This document shows, one piece after another, positions 1 through 8,983 of a DNA stretch of 64,000 nt; the stretch's first letter is position 1, and every line of letters begins with the position of its first letter. The position numbers were made by a program, and so were the translations under genes. The DNA lies in the NCBI RefSeq assembly GCF_000317435.1, contig NC_019751.1, forward strand, positions 4,588,001-4,652,000, written 5' to 3'. A model generated the notes under the pieces. The model saw only the letters and a list, made by a program, of their open reading frames with translations. It did no database searches and was not told where the DNA came from. Source of the stretch: Calothrix sp. PCC 6303. Lineage in GTDB: Bacteria > Cyanobacteriota > Cyanobacteriia > Cyanobacteriales > Nostocaceae.

Positions 1-1193
1 TACTGACTTTCAGTAGTGATTTTGCTTGGGAAGATTTAAAGCTATTTGAGCGGGAAGCAGAAACCCTCAAAACCCTCACCCACGCAGCAATTCCTAGTTA
101 TGTTGACTATTTTGAATTGGATACTGTTGGTAAAGGTTATGCACTCGTCCAAAGCTACGTGGAGGGTAAATCCTTGGAAGAACACATCAAAGCAGGACGA
201 GTGTTTAATGAAAAAGCACTCAAAAATATCGCATCCCAATTACTAGAAATCCTCATTTACCTACATTCCCAACATCCCCCAGTAATCCACCGTGATATTA
301 AACCCAGTAATATTATTTTGGTCGAAAACGGCTATCAACGCATTGGCAAGATCTATTTGGTCGATTTTGGTTCCGTTCAAACTTTAGCTAGCAAGGCGGG
401 TAAAACAGTCACTGTTGTGGGGACATACGGATATATGCCACCCGAACAATTTGGCGGTTATGCAACCCCTGCATCCGACTTATATAGTTTGGGTGCAACG
501 CTGATTGCTTTAGCTACGGGGATTCATCCTGCTGATTTACCGCAACAGGGGATGCGAATGGATTTTGCCAAGTTGGTTAGTTTGAGTCCCTCATTTATGG
601 AGTGGTTGCAATGGTTAACTGAACCGAGTGTTGAACGTAGGTTAAATTCAGCAGCAGAAGCATTAATAACCGTAAAAAGCGGACAACTTCGAGTTTCCCA
701 AACTAGTGCAGAAACACCGAGAAAAACCGTAAATACTTGGTTACTATTTCTGGTTTCCCTATGTCGTAGTACCTTTTTGGGAGGTGCAGTTGTGATGATG
801 TCTGCCGGGTTATACGGTAGTGTTGTCATCCCATTAGCCGGGACAGTAATAGGTGGAATGTTTGGTGCAATGCTTGGTTTTCCCCTTGGTTTGGGTAATG
901 GAATTTTGGTTGGGTTAATTACGAGGTTATTTTTCTATCCTTTAAAAAATGCTCGTCGTCATCGACTTCTTGTCAGTATGACTAGTACAATTATTGGTAC
1001 TGCTGTTGGTATCATTTACTTTGCACAGTTTTCAGGAGTCTTGTTGGGTGGGACAAACAGTACTCTTCAATCCTTATTATTTTATGCGATCGCACCCTCT
1101 ATAATTACGGGATTGAGTATGGGTGCTGTCAGTAAATCCTTTGCTCAATGGTATGAAAGGGAAGGTCAATCTAAAAAGTATTTAAAAAAATAA
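1..1193 (+). CDS. Ser/Thr protein kinase with C-terminal membrane region, 5'-truncated by window edge
   Basis: The open frame runs in from before base 1 (codons in phase with base 3), so the N-lobe with the glycine loop and catalytic lysine lies outside the window. The visible part aligns with the next gene, starting at its residues around W-E-D-L-K-L-F. Catalytic motifs are HRDIKPSN (Asp codon near 294), DFGSV (near 363) and the GTYGYMPPEQ activation/P+1 segment. After residue 200 of the visible part come several glycine-rich hydrophobic stretches, probably three or four membrane helices, so the kinase domain should face the cytoplasm. It is a Hanks-type kinase that phosphorylates Ser/Thr; the target is unknown. 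It is a tandem paralog of the following kinase but has a different tail. A TTG at 117 is only an internal codon, not the start. Confidence 0.9.
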   Translation, partial: LTFSSDFAWEDLKLFEREAETLKTLTHAAIPSYVDYFELDTVGKGYALVQSYVEGKSLEEHIKAGRVFNEKALKNIASQLLEILIYLHSQHPPVIHRDIKPSNIILVENGYQRIGKIYLVDFGSVQTLASKAGKTVTVVGTYGYMPPEQFGGYATPASDLYSLGATLIALATGIHPADLPQQGMRMDFAKLVSLSPSFMEWLQWLTEPSVERRLNSAAEALITVKSGQLRVSQTSAETPRKTVNTWLLFLVSLCRSTFLGGAVVMMSAGLYGSVVIPLAGTVIGGMFGAMLGFPLGLGNGILVGLITRLFFYPLKNARRHRLLVSMTSTIIGTAVGIIYFAQFSGVLLGGTNSTLQSLLFYAIAPSIITGLSMGAVSKSFAQWYEREGQSKKYLKK

Positions 1194-1273
1194 ATTTGTC
1201 AAATCATATCTCTGTTTTATTGTCAGAAGCTGGGAATCGAAACTTTTTTGATTACTGATTGAATATTTTACCT

Positions 1274-2683
1274 ATGAATGAAAATACATCAAAGCAAATA
1301 TTAAACGAAAGATATGAAGTTGTCAGCGAATTGGGTAGGCAAACTGGCAGACGCACCCTATTAGCTACAGATTTACAAACCCAACAGCAAGTAGTTGTCA
1401 AAGTTCTTTATTTAGGACAAGATTTTGATTGGCAAGATTTAAAGTTATTTCAACGGGAATCTGAGACACTCAAAACTTTAGAACATTCACAAATTCCTCG
1501 TTATCTTGACTATTTTGAATTTGAAACGAGTGATGATAAAGGGTTTGGATTGGTGCAAACCTATGTTGGAGCAAAGTCATTAGAAGAACAGTTACAAGCT
1601 GGACGAAGATTTAGTGAGTCTGAAATCAAAGAGTTAGCAATATCACTTTTAGAAATTCTGAATTATTTGCATCAGCGACAACCAGCTATTATTCACCGCG
1701 ATATTAAACCTAGTAATATCTTACTTAGTAATCGTTCTGGGAATAGTGTTGGTGAAGTTTATTTAGTTGATTTTGGCTCAGTCCAAAATATTGCGGCGCA
1801 GGAAGGCGGTACAATTACAGTTGTGGGGACATACGGATATATGCCACCCGAACAATTTGGTGGGAGAACAAAACCCGCATCAGATTTGTATAGTTTGGGT
1901 GCGACTTTAATTTATGTTATGACTGGGTTGCATCCCACAGAACTACCACAACAAGATTTACGGATTAAATTCCCTCAAGCTGGTTATATTAGTCGAAAGT
2001 TTGCTGATTGGTTGGAATGGATGACAGAACCAAGTTTGGAACAACGCTTTACATCTGCACAAATTGCCCTAGATGCAATTGAAAATCCACCACAAAGAAG
2101 ACAGATTATACAGGAATTAAATCCAGCTTTAAGTAAACCTCAAGGAAGTAGTATTAATTTAATTAAAACGTCAGATAGATTAGAAATTATTTTACCTCCT
2201 ACAGGTTTTGGAATTGGGTTAATTGTATTAATTTCTTGTTTGACTCCATTTGCAATTGGCATTACTTTTTTAAGCCAAGGATTAGACTCCCTCAATAGGG
2301 CATTAGCAACAAATACATTGGCTTCGGGTTTTTTCTGGCTTTTGCAGGGAAGCGCCATCGCACTTATCTTATTTCTAGTTCTTGCTGCTATTTTTAAGCG
2401 CGCTCATTTACAATTGAATGATGGATATCTGACAGTAATTCATCATTTATTAGGGTTTAAATGGAGTCAGAAAATAATTAAGATGAATCAGGTAATTCAT
2501 GTCAAAATGATTTCTGATAAATATAATACTGGCGTTAAAGAAAATTTATTTATGTATCATGGAAATAGGGTTGTTTTCAATTTCGATGAGTACTGTAATT
2601 TAAACACTTTAGAACGTGAATGGTTAAAAAATGAAATCAGGGATTGGTTGAACAAAATGAGGCATTCTTTGAATAATGACTGA
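1274..2683 (+). CDS. Ser/Thr protein kinase with two membrane helices and C-terminal domain
   Basis: A Hanks-type kinase of about 469 residues. The ATG at 1274 is preferred over an in-frame TTG at 1259. The kinase domain spans about residues 13-270: a degenerate glycine loop (LGRQTGR), catalytic Lys43 in VVVKVL, HRDIKPSN (Asp133), DFGSV (Asp156) and GTYGYMPPEQ. Two hydrophobic segments near residues 305-335 and 350-372 are probably membrane helices. The last 90 residues form a compact, beta-rich tail that could be a PH-like domain, though I cannot confirm that. The catalytic residues look complete, so it is probably active. It lies 80 bp after a paralogous kinase whose tail is entirely different, suggesting duplication followed by tail exchange. 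Substrates are unknown. Confidence 0.9.
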   Translation: MNENTSKQILNERYEVVSELGRQTGRRTLLATDLQTQQQVVVKVLYLGQDFDWQDLKLFQRESETLKTLEHSQIPRYLDYFEFETSDDKGFGLVQTYVGAKSLEEQLQAGRRFSESEIKELAISLLEILNYLHQRQPAIIHRDIKPSNILLSNRSGNSVGEVYLVDFGSVQNIAAQEGGTITVVGTYGYMPPEQFGGRTKPASDLYSLGATLIYVMTGLHPTELPQQDLRIKFPQAGYISRKFADWLEWMTEPSLEQRFTSAQIALDAIENPPQRRQIIQELNPALSKPQGSSINLIKTSDRLEIILPPTGFGIGLIVLISCLTPFAIGITFLSQGLDSLNRALATNTLASGFFWLLQGSAIALILFLVLAAIFKRAHLQLNDGYLTVIHHLLGFKWSQKIIKMNQVIHVKMISDKYNTGVKENLFMYHGNRVVFNFDEYCNLNTLEREWLKNEIRDWLNKMRHSLNND

Positions 2684-2868
2684 AGTTATAGCGGTTATCG
2701 GTTGCATCCAATACACTAACTTAACGCCCAACCCCTCCCCTACTTGACATGTATGAACAATGCGCTTTATCCCTACGTATCCCTACGATGGATGTGGCTT
2801 TTCCCATTCTCATATTTTGCATTTTCTTTCAATGCGTAAGTTATAGTCTTGTGATAATTTCCAGGAAT

Positions 2869-3156
2869 TTAATGGGTTTTGCGAAAAACTTTAAATGCTG
2901 AGATATTCAAAATTAAACCAAGGGTAATTTTTAGTACAGCAGGTGGAATAATTCCAATCAACATACCCCCAATAACCTCAACAATTACTGATCCTACACC
3001 CATAGGCGCGACTGTATTAACGAATACTTCTGGCTCTATAAAAGCCCCAAATTTTGCATAACGCGCAACTCCAACAATTACGGTTGGTAAGCTAATAAGT
3101 AAACTAGCTGTACCTGCGGTTTTGATATCCGCACCAAAGGCAAAAATATTTATACT
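2869..3156 (-). pseudogene. C-terminal remnant of a TauE/SafE (TSUP) family permease
   Basis: The minus strand reads without interruption for about 95 codons from 3156 down to a TAA at 2869-2871. The translation contains FGADIKTAGTASLLISLPTV, VGVARYAKFGAF, APMGVGSVIVEVIGGMLIGI and LKITLGLILNISAFKVFRK. This is the pattern I know from the C-terminal half of sulfite exporter TauE/SafE (DUF81) proteins. No start codon or N-terminal half is present: the reading frame reaches a stop inside the adjacent inverted-repeat element (3157-3272), and the break coincides with the edge of that element. The absence of internal frameshifts suggests recent truncation. Family assignment is from memory of the motif pattern. 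Confidence 0.7.
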
Positions 3157-3272
3157 ATTGCGAGTGAATTTGATTTAGGTGATAACCTTGCGTTAGCGAA
3201 GTGTGTCCGAAGGACTTATGCTTCGTTTCGCTACGCTAGGGGAACACTAAAAGCGAACGCTTCACTCGCAAT
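3157..3272. repeat. Small inverted-repeat element, 12-bp terminal repeats, 116 bp
   Basis: The ends are ATTGCGAGTGAA (3157-3168) and its exact reverse complement TTCACTCGCAAT (3261-3272). The inside holds partial palindromes, such as GTCCGAAGGAC and TAGCG...CGCTA arms. There is no coding capacity. It looks like a non-autonomous, MITE-like or REP-like cyanobacterial repeat. Its left end meets the truncated TauE/SafE reading frame. No clear target duplication is visible. Confidence 0.6.
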
Positions 3273-3322
3273 GACAAATATATATTTAATTTTGTCGAGT
3301 TAGTTATTACTCATTACTTTTT

Positions 3323-3622
3323 TTAATGGGGTTCTGTAACTGCTTCCCCCTCTGGAATTTCAGTTTTAACGCGGCGAATAGGTAAATTGGCAATCAAAGC
3401 TGTGGTACGTTGGTTGCTTTCGAGGGAAAACTCCAAGCCTTCAGGTTCGACTTCGACATAGCGACAGACGATTTCTAAGATTTCTTGCCGCATTTTTTCA
3501 ATCATTTGCGGGTTCAAATCGGCGCGATCGTGTGCTATTACCAGTTGCAGGCGACGTTTAACTTCTTTGCGACTGGTATCGTTGGTGCGGAAAAATAGTT
3601 TTTCTAAGAGTTCAAGGATCAT
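3323..3622 (-). CDS. minE: Cell division topological specificity factor MinE
   Basis: About 99 residues starting [11 protein letters not shown] chose the ATG at 3622 because the 17 residues that an upstream start would add do not fit the family, while MILELL is the usual cyanobacterial N-terminus. The N-terminal amphipathic segment (residues 1-12) is the membrane/MinD-contacting region. The central RREVKRRL-like part ([15 protein letters not shown]) and the C-terminal topological domain ([14 protein letters not shown]) follow. MinE stimulates the MinD ATPase and drives MinCD off mid-cell, letting the FtsZ ring form there. It follows minD by about 32 bp on the same strand, as the last gene of a minC-minD-minE order, and is probably cotranscribed with minD. 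Confidence 0.95.
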   Translation of the reverse strand: MILELLEKLFFRTNDTSRKEVKRRLQLVIAHDRADLNPQMIEKMRQEILEIVCRYVEVEPEGLEFSLESNQRTTALIANLPIRRVKTEIPEGEAVTEPH

Positions 3623-3654
3623 TGCGACAAGCGGTGCTGAGGGAATTAGATAAT

Positions 3655-4461
3655 CTAGATAATCTTTGTCCACAGCAGCTTGCGGAGGCGGGCAAAGATA
3701 TTTTCGTGGGGTGAGTCAAGATCTAGGAATTCGACGGTTTCCCCTTCTAATCTACGGACGATGTTATCGATTGCGGTACCTGCTAAAGAAGGTGTATCAG
3801 ATAACACCAAAGGCTCGCCGCGATTGGTGGAAACAATTACACGCTCGTCGTCGGGGATAACACCAATTAGGGGAACAGCCAGGAGTTCCTGAACATCTTG
3901 TACCGACATCATATCATTTGCCCGTACCATTGCGGGGCGGATGCGGTTAATTATGAGATGAAGTTTTTTAATTCCTTGTGCTTCTAATAACCCAACCACA
4001 CGGTCAGCATCACGGACGGCAGATATTTCTGGAGTCGTGACAATTAAGGCTTCTTTGGCGGGTGCGATCGCGTTCTTGAATCCGTTCTCTATTCCCGCTG
4101 GACTATCAATGATAACGTATTGAAACTTTTGGGACAGTGCATTTACCAATAGCTTCATTTGGTCGGGTGTGATTGCTTCCTTTGTCCGGTTTTGGGCAGC
4201 AGGTAATAGCACTAGATTTGGTTGACGTTTATCTTTGACTAAGGCTTGTTCTAAACGACACTCCCGTGCCAAAACCTCAACCGCTGTATAAACAATCCGG
4301 TTTTCCAAACCCAATAATAAATCCAAGTTCCGCAAACCAAAATCGGCATCAACTAGCGCGACTTGTCGCCCCATTTTAGCGATAGCCATTCCTAAGTTTG
4401 CTGAAACTGTCGTTTTTCCGACACCCCCTTTACCGGAGGTAATAACAATAATGCGAGTCAT
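3655..4461 (-). CDS. minD: Septum-site determining ATPase MinD
   Basis: A 268-residue deviant-Walker ATPase of the ParA/MinD class. The P-loop KGGVGKTT is at residues 11-18, with switch motifs [10 protein letters not shown] and [10 protein letters not shown]. The extreme C-terminus ([13 protein letters not shown]) is a typical amphipathic membrane-targeting helix. MinD dimerises with ATP on the inner membrane, recruits MinC to block FtsZ assembly away from mid-cell, and is released by MinE. It lies directly upstream of minE and about 300 bp downstream of minC, all on the minus strand. The gap to minC is filled with repeat DNA, so minDE may have its own promoter. Confidence 0.97.
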   Translation of the reverse strand: MTRIIVITSGKGGVGKTTVSANLGMAIAKMGRQVALVDADFGLRNLDLLLGLENRIVYTAVEVLARECRLEQALVKDKRQPNLVLLPAAQNRTKEAITPDQMKLLVNALSQKFQYVIIDSPAGIENGFKNAIAPAKEALIVTTPEISAVRDADRVVGLLEAQGIKKLHLIINRIRPAMVRANDMMSVQDVQELLAVPLIGVIPDDERVIVSTNRGEPLVLSDTPSLAGTAIDNIVRRLEGETVEFLDLDSPHENIFARLRKLLWTKII

Positions 4462-4674
4462 GATTAAATATAAGCGCTCGGTGGGGACTCAAGAATTAGT
4501 AGTTCAACTTTTTGATTTCAAGCTGACAGACTATTTGGGTAGTATAAAGTATGAAGGATCAAGTATAAAGTTTAAAGTGTCGGGAATCAAACGTAACAAC
4601 AAATGATCAGGCGCAGGTTTCGACTACGCTCAATCTACGGTGTACACACAATACTCGAATCGCATTAAAATCAA

Positions 4675-4781
4675 GAACCCCACCCTAACCCTCCCCGAAG
4701 CGCGTTCGCCACTACTCGCTCCGCGAGAAGCAAGCCGCCGAGTGGACTCACCGCAAGGTAGGGGGTTAGGGGGTGGGGTTC
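4675..4781. repeat. Inverted repeat between minC and minD; one arm encodes the MinC C-terminus
   Basis: The arms are GAACCCCACCCTAACC (4675-4690) and the near-complementary GGTTAGGGGGTGGGGTTC (4764-4781), with a GC-rich centre. On the minus strand the right arm encodes the last MinC residues and the TAA stop. Just upstream, 4638-4657 carries a TACGGTGTACACACAA-type motif that recurs near 59071. Such arms could fold in the transcript between minC and minD and might attenuate read-through; that is inference. Confidence 0.65.
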
Positions 4782-6127
4782 ACCTTGTTGCGAGAAAAGT
4801 CAGATGCTTTGACTATCCGAATCCCTTGGGGTGTAATATGTGCAACTTCTGGGTTAAGATGTTTTGGAGCTTTTTCGGGCGCTCTGGCAACTGCATCAGC
4901 TATTCTTAACTGGGTTGGTTCCATTTGCAGTGCCATAATTAAGCACTCGCTGTTACCCCTCGCTCCAGCATGGGCAATTCCCCGTAAACGTCCCCAGATT
5001 AAGATGTCGCCATCGGCAATTATGGTACCACCTGGGTTGACATCTCCGAGGATAGTAACTGTACCGGGGTGACGAATTTCAACTCCTGAGCGGATGGTGG
5101 TTTCCATGTATAACGGTTCCGATAAGGGAGATACATTAGTACTGGAATCGGCTGAAAGTAAATTTTTTGGTGTTAGCTTGTTTTGTTCGACAGAATAGCC
5201 TGCTGTGACAGATGCGATCGCTGTTTGTCTCCGACTGGTAGATACTGATCTTAAATGAAGTTGAACTTCACTCAAGGATTCTGCCAATTCTTGAAGTTGC
5301 CTTGCATCCAGTAAGCGATCGCCTACTACTAAGTGTACATTGGTGTTCGCCACTCGCAAGCGATCGCCTGCGTTTAATCTTTGCTTCAATTGTTGCCAAA
5401 TTTCTGACCAAGTGTAATCAATATTACTAGATTGCGAGTCACCTGGTAATGTAATTACAAGCCTTTCTGGCTCATTGTGAAATTTTACTTGTATATTATG
5501 ATTCGCAGGTGTAACTATTGCATCGGGTGTATCATCTGTAATAATTCCATTGAGCGAAGTTACTAAATCATTAGTTTCGCTTTTTTCTGCGACTACAGGT
5601 TTCATATCGGGTTTGATATCGGGTTTGATATCTTCTGTAACTGGGTTGATTTCTGGTTCTCTAGTTTCTGTAACTTGATTTATTCCAGCTTCCGCATTCC
5701 AATTCCCATTTATAATCAATTCTTTCACAGGTTCGTTAAGTTCTTCCAAGCTAATTTCGGCTGCCGATTCAATATCTATAAAAACATCTGCAACATCTAT
5801 TTCACCACCATTTGTTTCCAGAGAATCAATTGATAAACTAGAAGATGAAAAAATCAATATATTGTTATCAGCTTTCAGGTTTACCTCTTCAGCAATATTG
5901 CTATTTTCAGAAACAGGTTCTACAGCACTTAAGGTATTAGCGATACTCGAAATAAAATGAGGACTAGTATCTATGGGAACTTGATTAGGATTGGGACTGG
6001 AAATAAAATTTAGTACAGTATCAATCTCGACATCAGAAAAGACATCTTCAGTCACAACATGGTAATTTGCTTCCTTTGATTCTATTTCTTTTGGTTCTAT
6101 ATCACGAGTCACAGAATCATCAGCCAT
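4766..6127 (-). CDS. minC: Septum-site determining protein MinC with long acidic N-terminal extension
   Basis: 453 residues. The C-terminal beta-helix domain (about residues 335-440) has the family pattern: SGVEIRHPGTVTILGDVNPG, GTIIADGDILIWGRLRGIAHAG and AxQMEPTQLRIA. A MinC N-type domain precedes it (about 225-320, VKFHNEPERLVITLPG onward). The first 210 residues are acidic and of low complexity, rich in E, D, I and S with short repeats (DIKPD), which makes the protein about twice the length of E. coli MinC. MinC is the FtsZ polymerisation inhibitor delivered by MinD. The last residues and the stop codon come from an inverted repeat. It is the first gene of the min cluster. Confidence 0.93.
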   Translation of the reverse strand: MADDSVTRDIEPKEIESKEANYHVVTEDVFSDVEIDTVLNFISSPNPNQVPIDTSPHFISSIANTLSAVEPVSENSNIAEEVNLKADNNILIFSSSSLSIDSLETNGGEIDVADVFIDIESAAEISLEELNEPVKELIINGNWNAEAGINQVTETREPEINPVTEDIKPDIKPDMKPVVAEKSETNDLVTSLNGIITDDTPDAIVTPANHNIQVKFHNEPERLVITLPGDSQSSNIDYTWSEIWQQLKQRLNAGDRLRVANTNVHLVVGDRLLDARQLQELAESLSEVQLHLRSVSTSRRQTAIASVTAGYSVEQNKLTPKNLLSADSSTNVSPLSEPLYMETTIRSGVEIRHPGTVTILGDVNPGGTIIADGDILIWGRLRGIAHAGARGNSECLIMALQMEPTQLRIADAVARAPEKAPKHLNPEVAHITPQGIRIVKASDFSRNKVNPTP

Positions 6128-6210
6128 AATTAATTTGGGTGTGAGTGTAAGTAAAAATAATTGCGTTCTACATCAGAAACATCGGATACAGTAGACAAAA
6201 TCTGTAACTG

Positions 6211-6245
6211 TTTACTGTTTACTGTTTACTGTTTACTGTTTACTG
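6211..6245. repeat. Heptanucleotide tandem repeat, five copies of TTTACTG
   Basis: Five perfect TTTACTG units run from 6211 to 6245, with degenerate half-units on both sides. This is the STRR type of heptamer repeat known from heterocystous cyanobacteria. It overlaps the 3' end of the neighbouring minus-strand gene, whose last codons (K-T-V-N-S-K-Q-stop) are written in repeat units. Copy-number slippage would change the protein's C-terminus and the position of its stop. Confidence 0.9.
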
Positions 6246-7563
6246 TTTTAACTAACCTTTGATAAACCGTAGCTAAAGCTGATTCATCACCAACATTGCC
6301 AGGAAACAATACTACAGGTAAATTAGGAAATTGTGGATGTTCGGAGGAAGTTATTACCATTGAACAACCTGCTAATATTTGACCTAATAATCTGGCAGAA
6401 GTCAGCGCTAAACCATTACTCAAAACATCGTTAGATGTAATACCACCTTTGCTGATTAAAAATCCGATATCTGAGGGTAAACCCCTGACAATATCCATCA
6501 ATAAATTCGATACTTGTGTGCCAAAATCTAATCTAGTTTTAATATCTTCAAAATTAATTTCCTTGCGACTAGTGTAGATTACAGGTGTATTTCCGGCATT
6601 GTATGCTTCTTCGATCTGTTTCATTACCTTGGATAGAAGTGTAGCAGATAGATCGCTACCTTCACCAAGTAATTCGCTGACATCTACCGCAATTCCTTCC
6701 GTACCTTCTGCTTCTAGAAGTTTTTCTAATTGTTGGGTGGTTTTTTTGACATGGGAACCAACAATAACTGCACCAGGTTTGCCATCTCGAACGTATTCTG
6801 CCATGTTTTCGGCGGAAATTGGTTGTGGAGGTAAATTTGCTAAAGCTGTTAGGATGCTGGCAGCACTGCGAAACAAAAAATGTTTACCTTGACTAGCTGC
6901 GGTGAGAATATCTTGGGCAAAGCGGTTTAAATCTGTTTGGTTTTCACCATCCACCACACAGCATTGATTATCAGTCAGTTTCAGTAAACGTTCTAAAGAA
7001 CCGTTGCGAATGTCATCTAGTAAAAATCTTTCAACTTGATTCGCGGTAATTTTCCCGTCGGTTTTTTCTTCGACGTAATCTGGTAAGTAGCTGTGATGGT
7101 AGGCAAAAACAGAATCGCGGGCAAATTCGGTTTGATGAACAGGTGTAGGTGTACCATCAACAATTAGATAATGGATGCTGTCACGGGTGATACGTCCACC
7201 GTCAAAAAATGCAGGCACTAAAAAGTGAGCATCAAACGATCCTAGCTCAGATGCGATCGCGTCTGTCTCTACAGGGTAATGTCCTCGTAAAGTTGAATCT
7301 GAACGACTAACAACTAAAAAATCTTGAATATTCTCAGCAGCAATTGCTACCTTTAGGTTTTGACAAACTTCTTTAGTGACGGCAGTTGCATCTTCTGGGG
7401 TTAGGGAACGAGTATTAGTTAATACAAAAAAAATCGGTGAACTATCACGCAATCCCAACCTCAATGTATCCACATCCCAGCGCATCAACAGCAAACAACC
7501 ATGAACTGTTTGGGAACCTGTAGGATCATCATCAAGGACAATTATTTTTGGTGTAGTTGTCAT
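6226..7563 (-). CDS. Four-carbon acid sugar kinase family protein (DUF1537)
   Basis: 445 residues beginning MTTTPKIIVLDDDPTGSQTV, the signature start of the OtnK/DUF1537 family. The N-terminal substrate domain (about 1-240) has LTNTRSL and SRSDSTLRGHYP. The C-terminal nucleotide-binding domain has GAVIVGSHVKKTT and FLISKGGITSNDV. Known members phosphorylate four-carbon acid sugars such as threonate or erythronate at the 4-position. The usual partner genes (aldolase, dehydrogenase) are absent here, so the substrate is unknown. The C-terminal six or so residues are encoded by the heptamer repeat. It stands alone between minC and a membrane protein gene. Confidence 0.88.
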   Translation of the reverse strand: MTTTPKIIVLDDDPTGSQTVHGCLLLMRWDVDTLRLGLRDSSPIFFVLTNTRSLTPEDATAVTKEVCQNLKVAIAAENIQDFLVVSRSDSTLRGHYPVETDAIASELGSFDAHFLVPAFFDGGRITRDSIHYLIVDGTPTPVHQTEFARDSVFAYHHSYLPDYVEEKTDGKITANQVERFLLDDIRNGSLERLLKLTDNQCCVVDGENQTDLNRFAQDILTAASQGKHFLFRSAASILTALANLPPQPISAENMAEYVRDGKPGAVIVGSHVKKTTQQLEKLLEAEGTEGIAVDVSELLGEGSDLSATLLSKVMKQIEEAYNAGNTPVIYTSRKEINFEDIKTRLDFGTQVSNLLMDIVRGLPSDIGFLISKGGITSNDVLSNGLALTSARLLGQILAGCSMVITSSEHPQFPNLPVVLFPGNVGDESALATVYQRLVKTVNSKQ

Positions 7564-7660
7564 TTTTTACCCTGGGAATTGAGGATTGTTAGGCATTTAG
7601 ATCTGCGACTTACTTAAGAAGGCGCAGATCTGAGAATCCAGCAAATTTGATTTAATAGAA

Positions 7661-8341
7661 CTAATTTGACTGTATTTTTTTTAATTCCGCTTGAACATCC
7701 ACAGCAATTTGCAAAGATTGATTCAGAAGTCGAGCATATTCACTCGCTTGATTGTTCACTTGTAAAGCCTGGAGGTTAGCTAAATTATTCGTTAATAATT
7801 CCTGATTATTTGCCAGCAAATTTTTATTATCGCGTAAAACCCGTTCCGTTTTTAACGCTCTTACCAAATCTTCCCGAATTAATTTTAAGGCTTCTACAAC
7901 TTTTATCCGGTCATTTGCCAATTGAACATTCCCAACAGCCGTTAATTCGTCATTGATATCCACAGCTTTCACGATTGTGTGATATCTGTCAACTTCATCC
8001 AAAAGCATTGTCAAAGCTTGGGGACAAGTAAATTTCCGCCACATCCAACGTCCCAAAATTACCCCAACTGGTACCAAAATTAGTAAAATTAATCCCAATA
8101 GAATAGATGATCCAATTCTCGGCAAAATCAGGAAAGCATAAATAAACCCTACAATAATTGGAGTTAAAGCAACCGCTACCACTCCCTCATTGGCAAGAAA
8201 GCTTAATCGCTTTTTTTTGTCTTTGAAAATCGAAGGACGAAACACATCATCAGGATCGAAACCAGTTAAGCGTCGAAGTTCCCCTTTACTGATTTCTAAA
8301 CCGATTAAATCTGGCTGCACAATTTTATCGTCTCCTGGCAA
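7661..8341 (-). CDS. Membrane protein with C-terminal coiled coil, function unknown
   Basis: 226 residues. A soluble N-terminus of about 50 residues is followed by two adjacent hydrophobic helices (about 53-75 and 78-98, ending VILGRWMWRK), then a helical tail. The tail is leucine- and asparagine-rich (NKNLLANNQELLTNN), predicting a coiled coil that ends in AELKKIQ. Both ends should lie on the same side of the membrane. I recognise no family. It is transcribed divergently from the MEKHLA gene, with about 98 bp between starts. Confidence 0.75.
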   Translation of the reverse strand: MPGDDKIVQPDLIGLEISKGELRRLTGFDPDDVFRPSIFKDKKKRLSFLANEGVVAVALTPIIVGFIYAFLILPRIGSSILLGLILLILVPVGVILGRWMWRKFTCPQALTMLLDEVDRYHTIVKAVDINDELTAVGNVQLANDRIKVVEALKLIREDLVRALKTERVLRDNKNLLANNQELLTNNLANLQALQVNNQASEYARLLNQSLQIAVDVQAELKKIQSN

Positions 8342-8439
8342 ATCTGACTTGCGTAAATAAATATTGTAGTATTTTGTTATCCTTCAAACATAACCTCTCT
8401 CTCGTTTAACCGTTAGCTTCCGACTTCTACCTCCCTCCC

Positions 8440-8931
8440 ATGACTAATACAATTCCTCACCCTTGGCAACAAGAAGCGATTATTCTTCATACGCAACGTC
8501 TACTGTGCAGTTACCAACATTGGACAGGGAAATTACTATTTAATCTTGACATGCCAGCAGAAGAACTGGCTGAAAACCTATTTATAGCTCCATTTGTGGT
8601 GCTTTCCCATGGTATGGAAGCCGATCCAATTTATAACTATGGAAATGCCCAAGCGTTAAATTTATGGGAGATATCTTGGGAAGATTTTACCAAAATGCCT
8701 TCCCGCAAATCAGTTAGAGAGATTGAAGAAGGAAACAAAGAAACACTACTACGACAAGCATTATTGGAAGAAGCAGTTGCTAAGGGTTTTGTCGAAAATT
8801 ATGGTGGAATTAGAACTTCTACAACTGGAAAACGTTTTCAAATTGATAATGTTACCCTTTGGACTGTTTTAAACGAGGATAAACAACGTTGTGGACATGC
8901 GGCGATGTTCTCAAAATGGTATTATATTTAG
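8440..8931 (+). CDS. MEKHLA domain-containing protein
   Basis: 163 residues. The protein matches the bacterial stand-alone MEKHLA domain: HPWQQEAIILHTQRLL at the start, FVVLSHGMEADPIYNYGN, LNLWEISWEDFTKMPSR, GIRTSTTGKRFQI and a DNVTLW segment near the C-terminus. The domain is PAS-related and in plants sits at the end of HD-ZIP III proteins; the role of bacterial copies is unknown. It lacks a signal sequence or membrane helix, so is probably cytoplasmic. It has its own divergent promoter region shared with the membrane protein upstream. Confidence 0.85.
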   Translation: MTNTIPHPWQQEAIILHTQRLLCSYQHWTGKLLFNLDMPAEELAENLFIAPFVVLSHGMEADPIYNYGNAQALNLWEISWEDFTKMPSRKSVREIEEGNKETLLRQALLEEAVAKGFVENYGGIRTSTTGKRFQIDNVTLWTVLNEDKQRCGHAAMFSKWYYI

Positions 8932-8983
8932 CAAACTACAACATATATTTCCATGCTTTGTCGTGAGCATCCAACTTTTTGAA

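Noticed and set aside
2879-3061. Plus-strand 60-codon open frame
   Set aside because: It is antisense to the TauE/SafE remnant, which reads as a recognisable permease on the minus strand.
4640-4909. Plus-strand open frame between minD and minC
   Set aside because: It runs through repeat DNA and into the antisense of minC, with no family resemblance.
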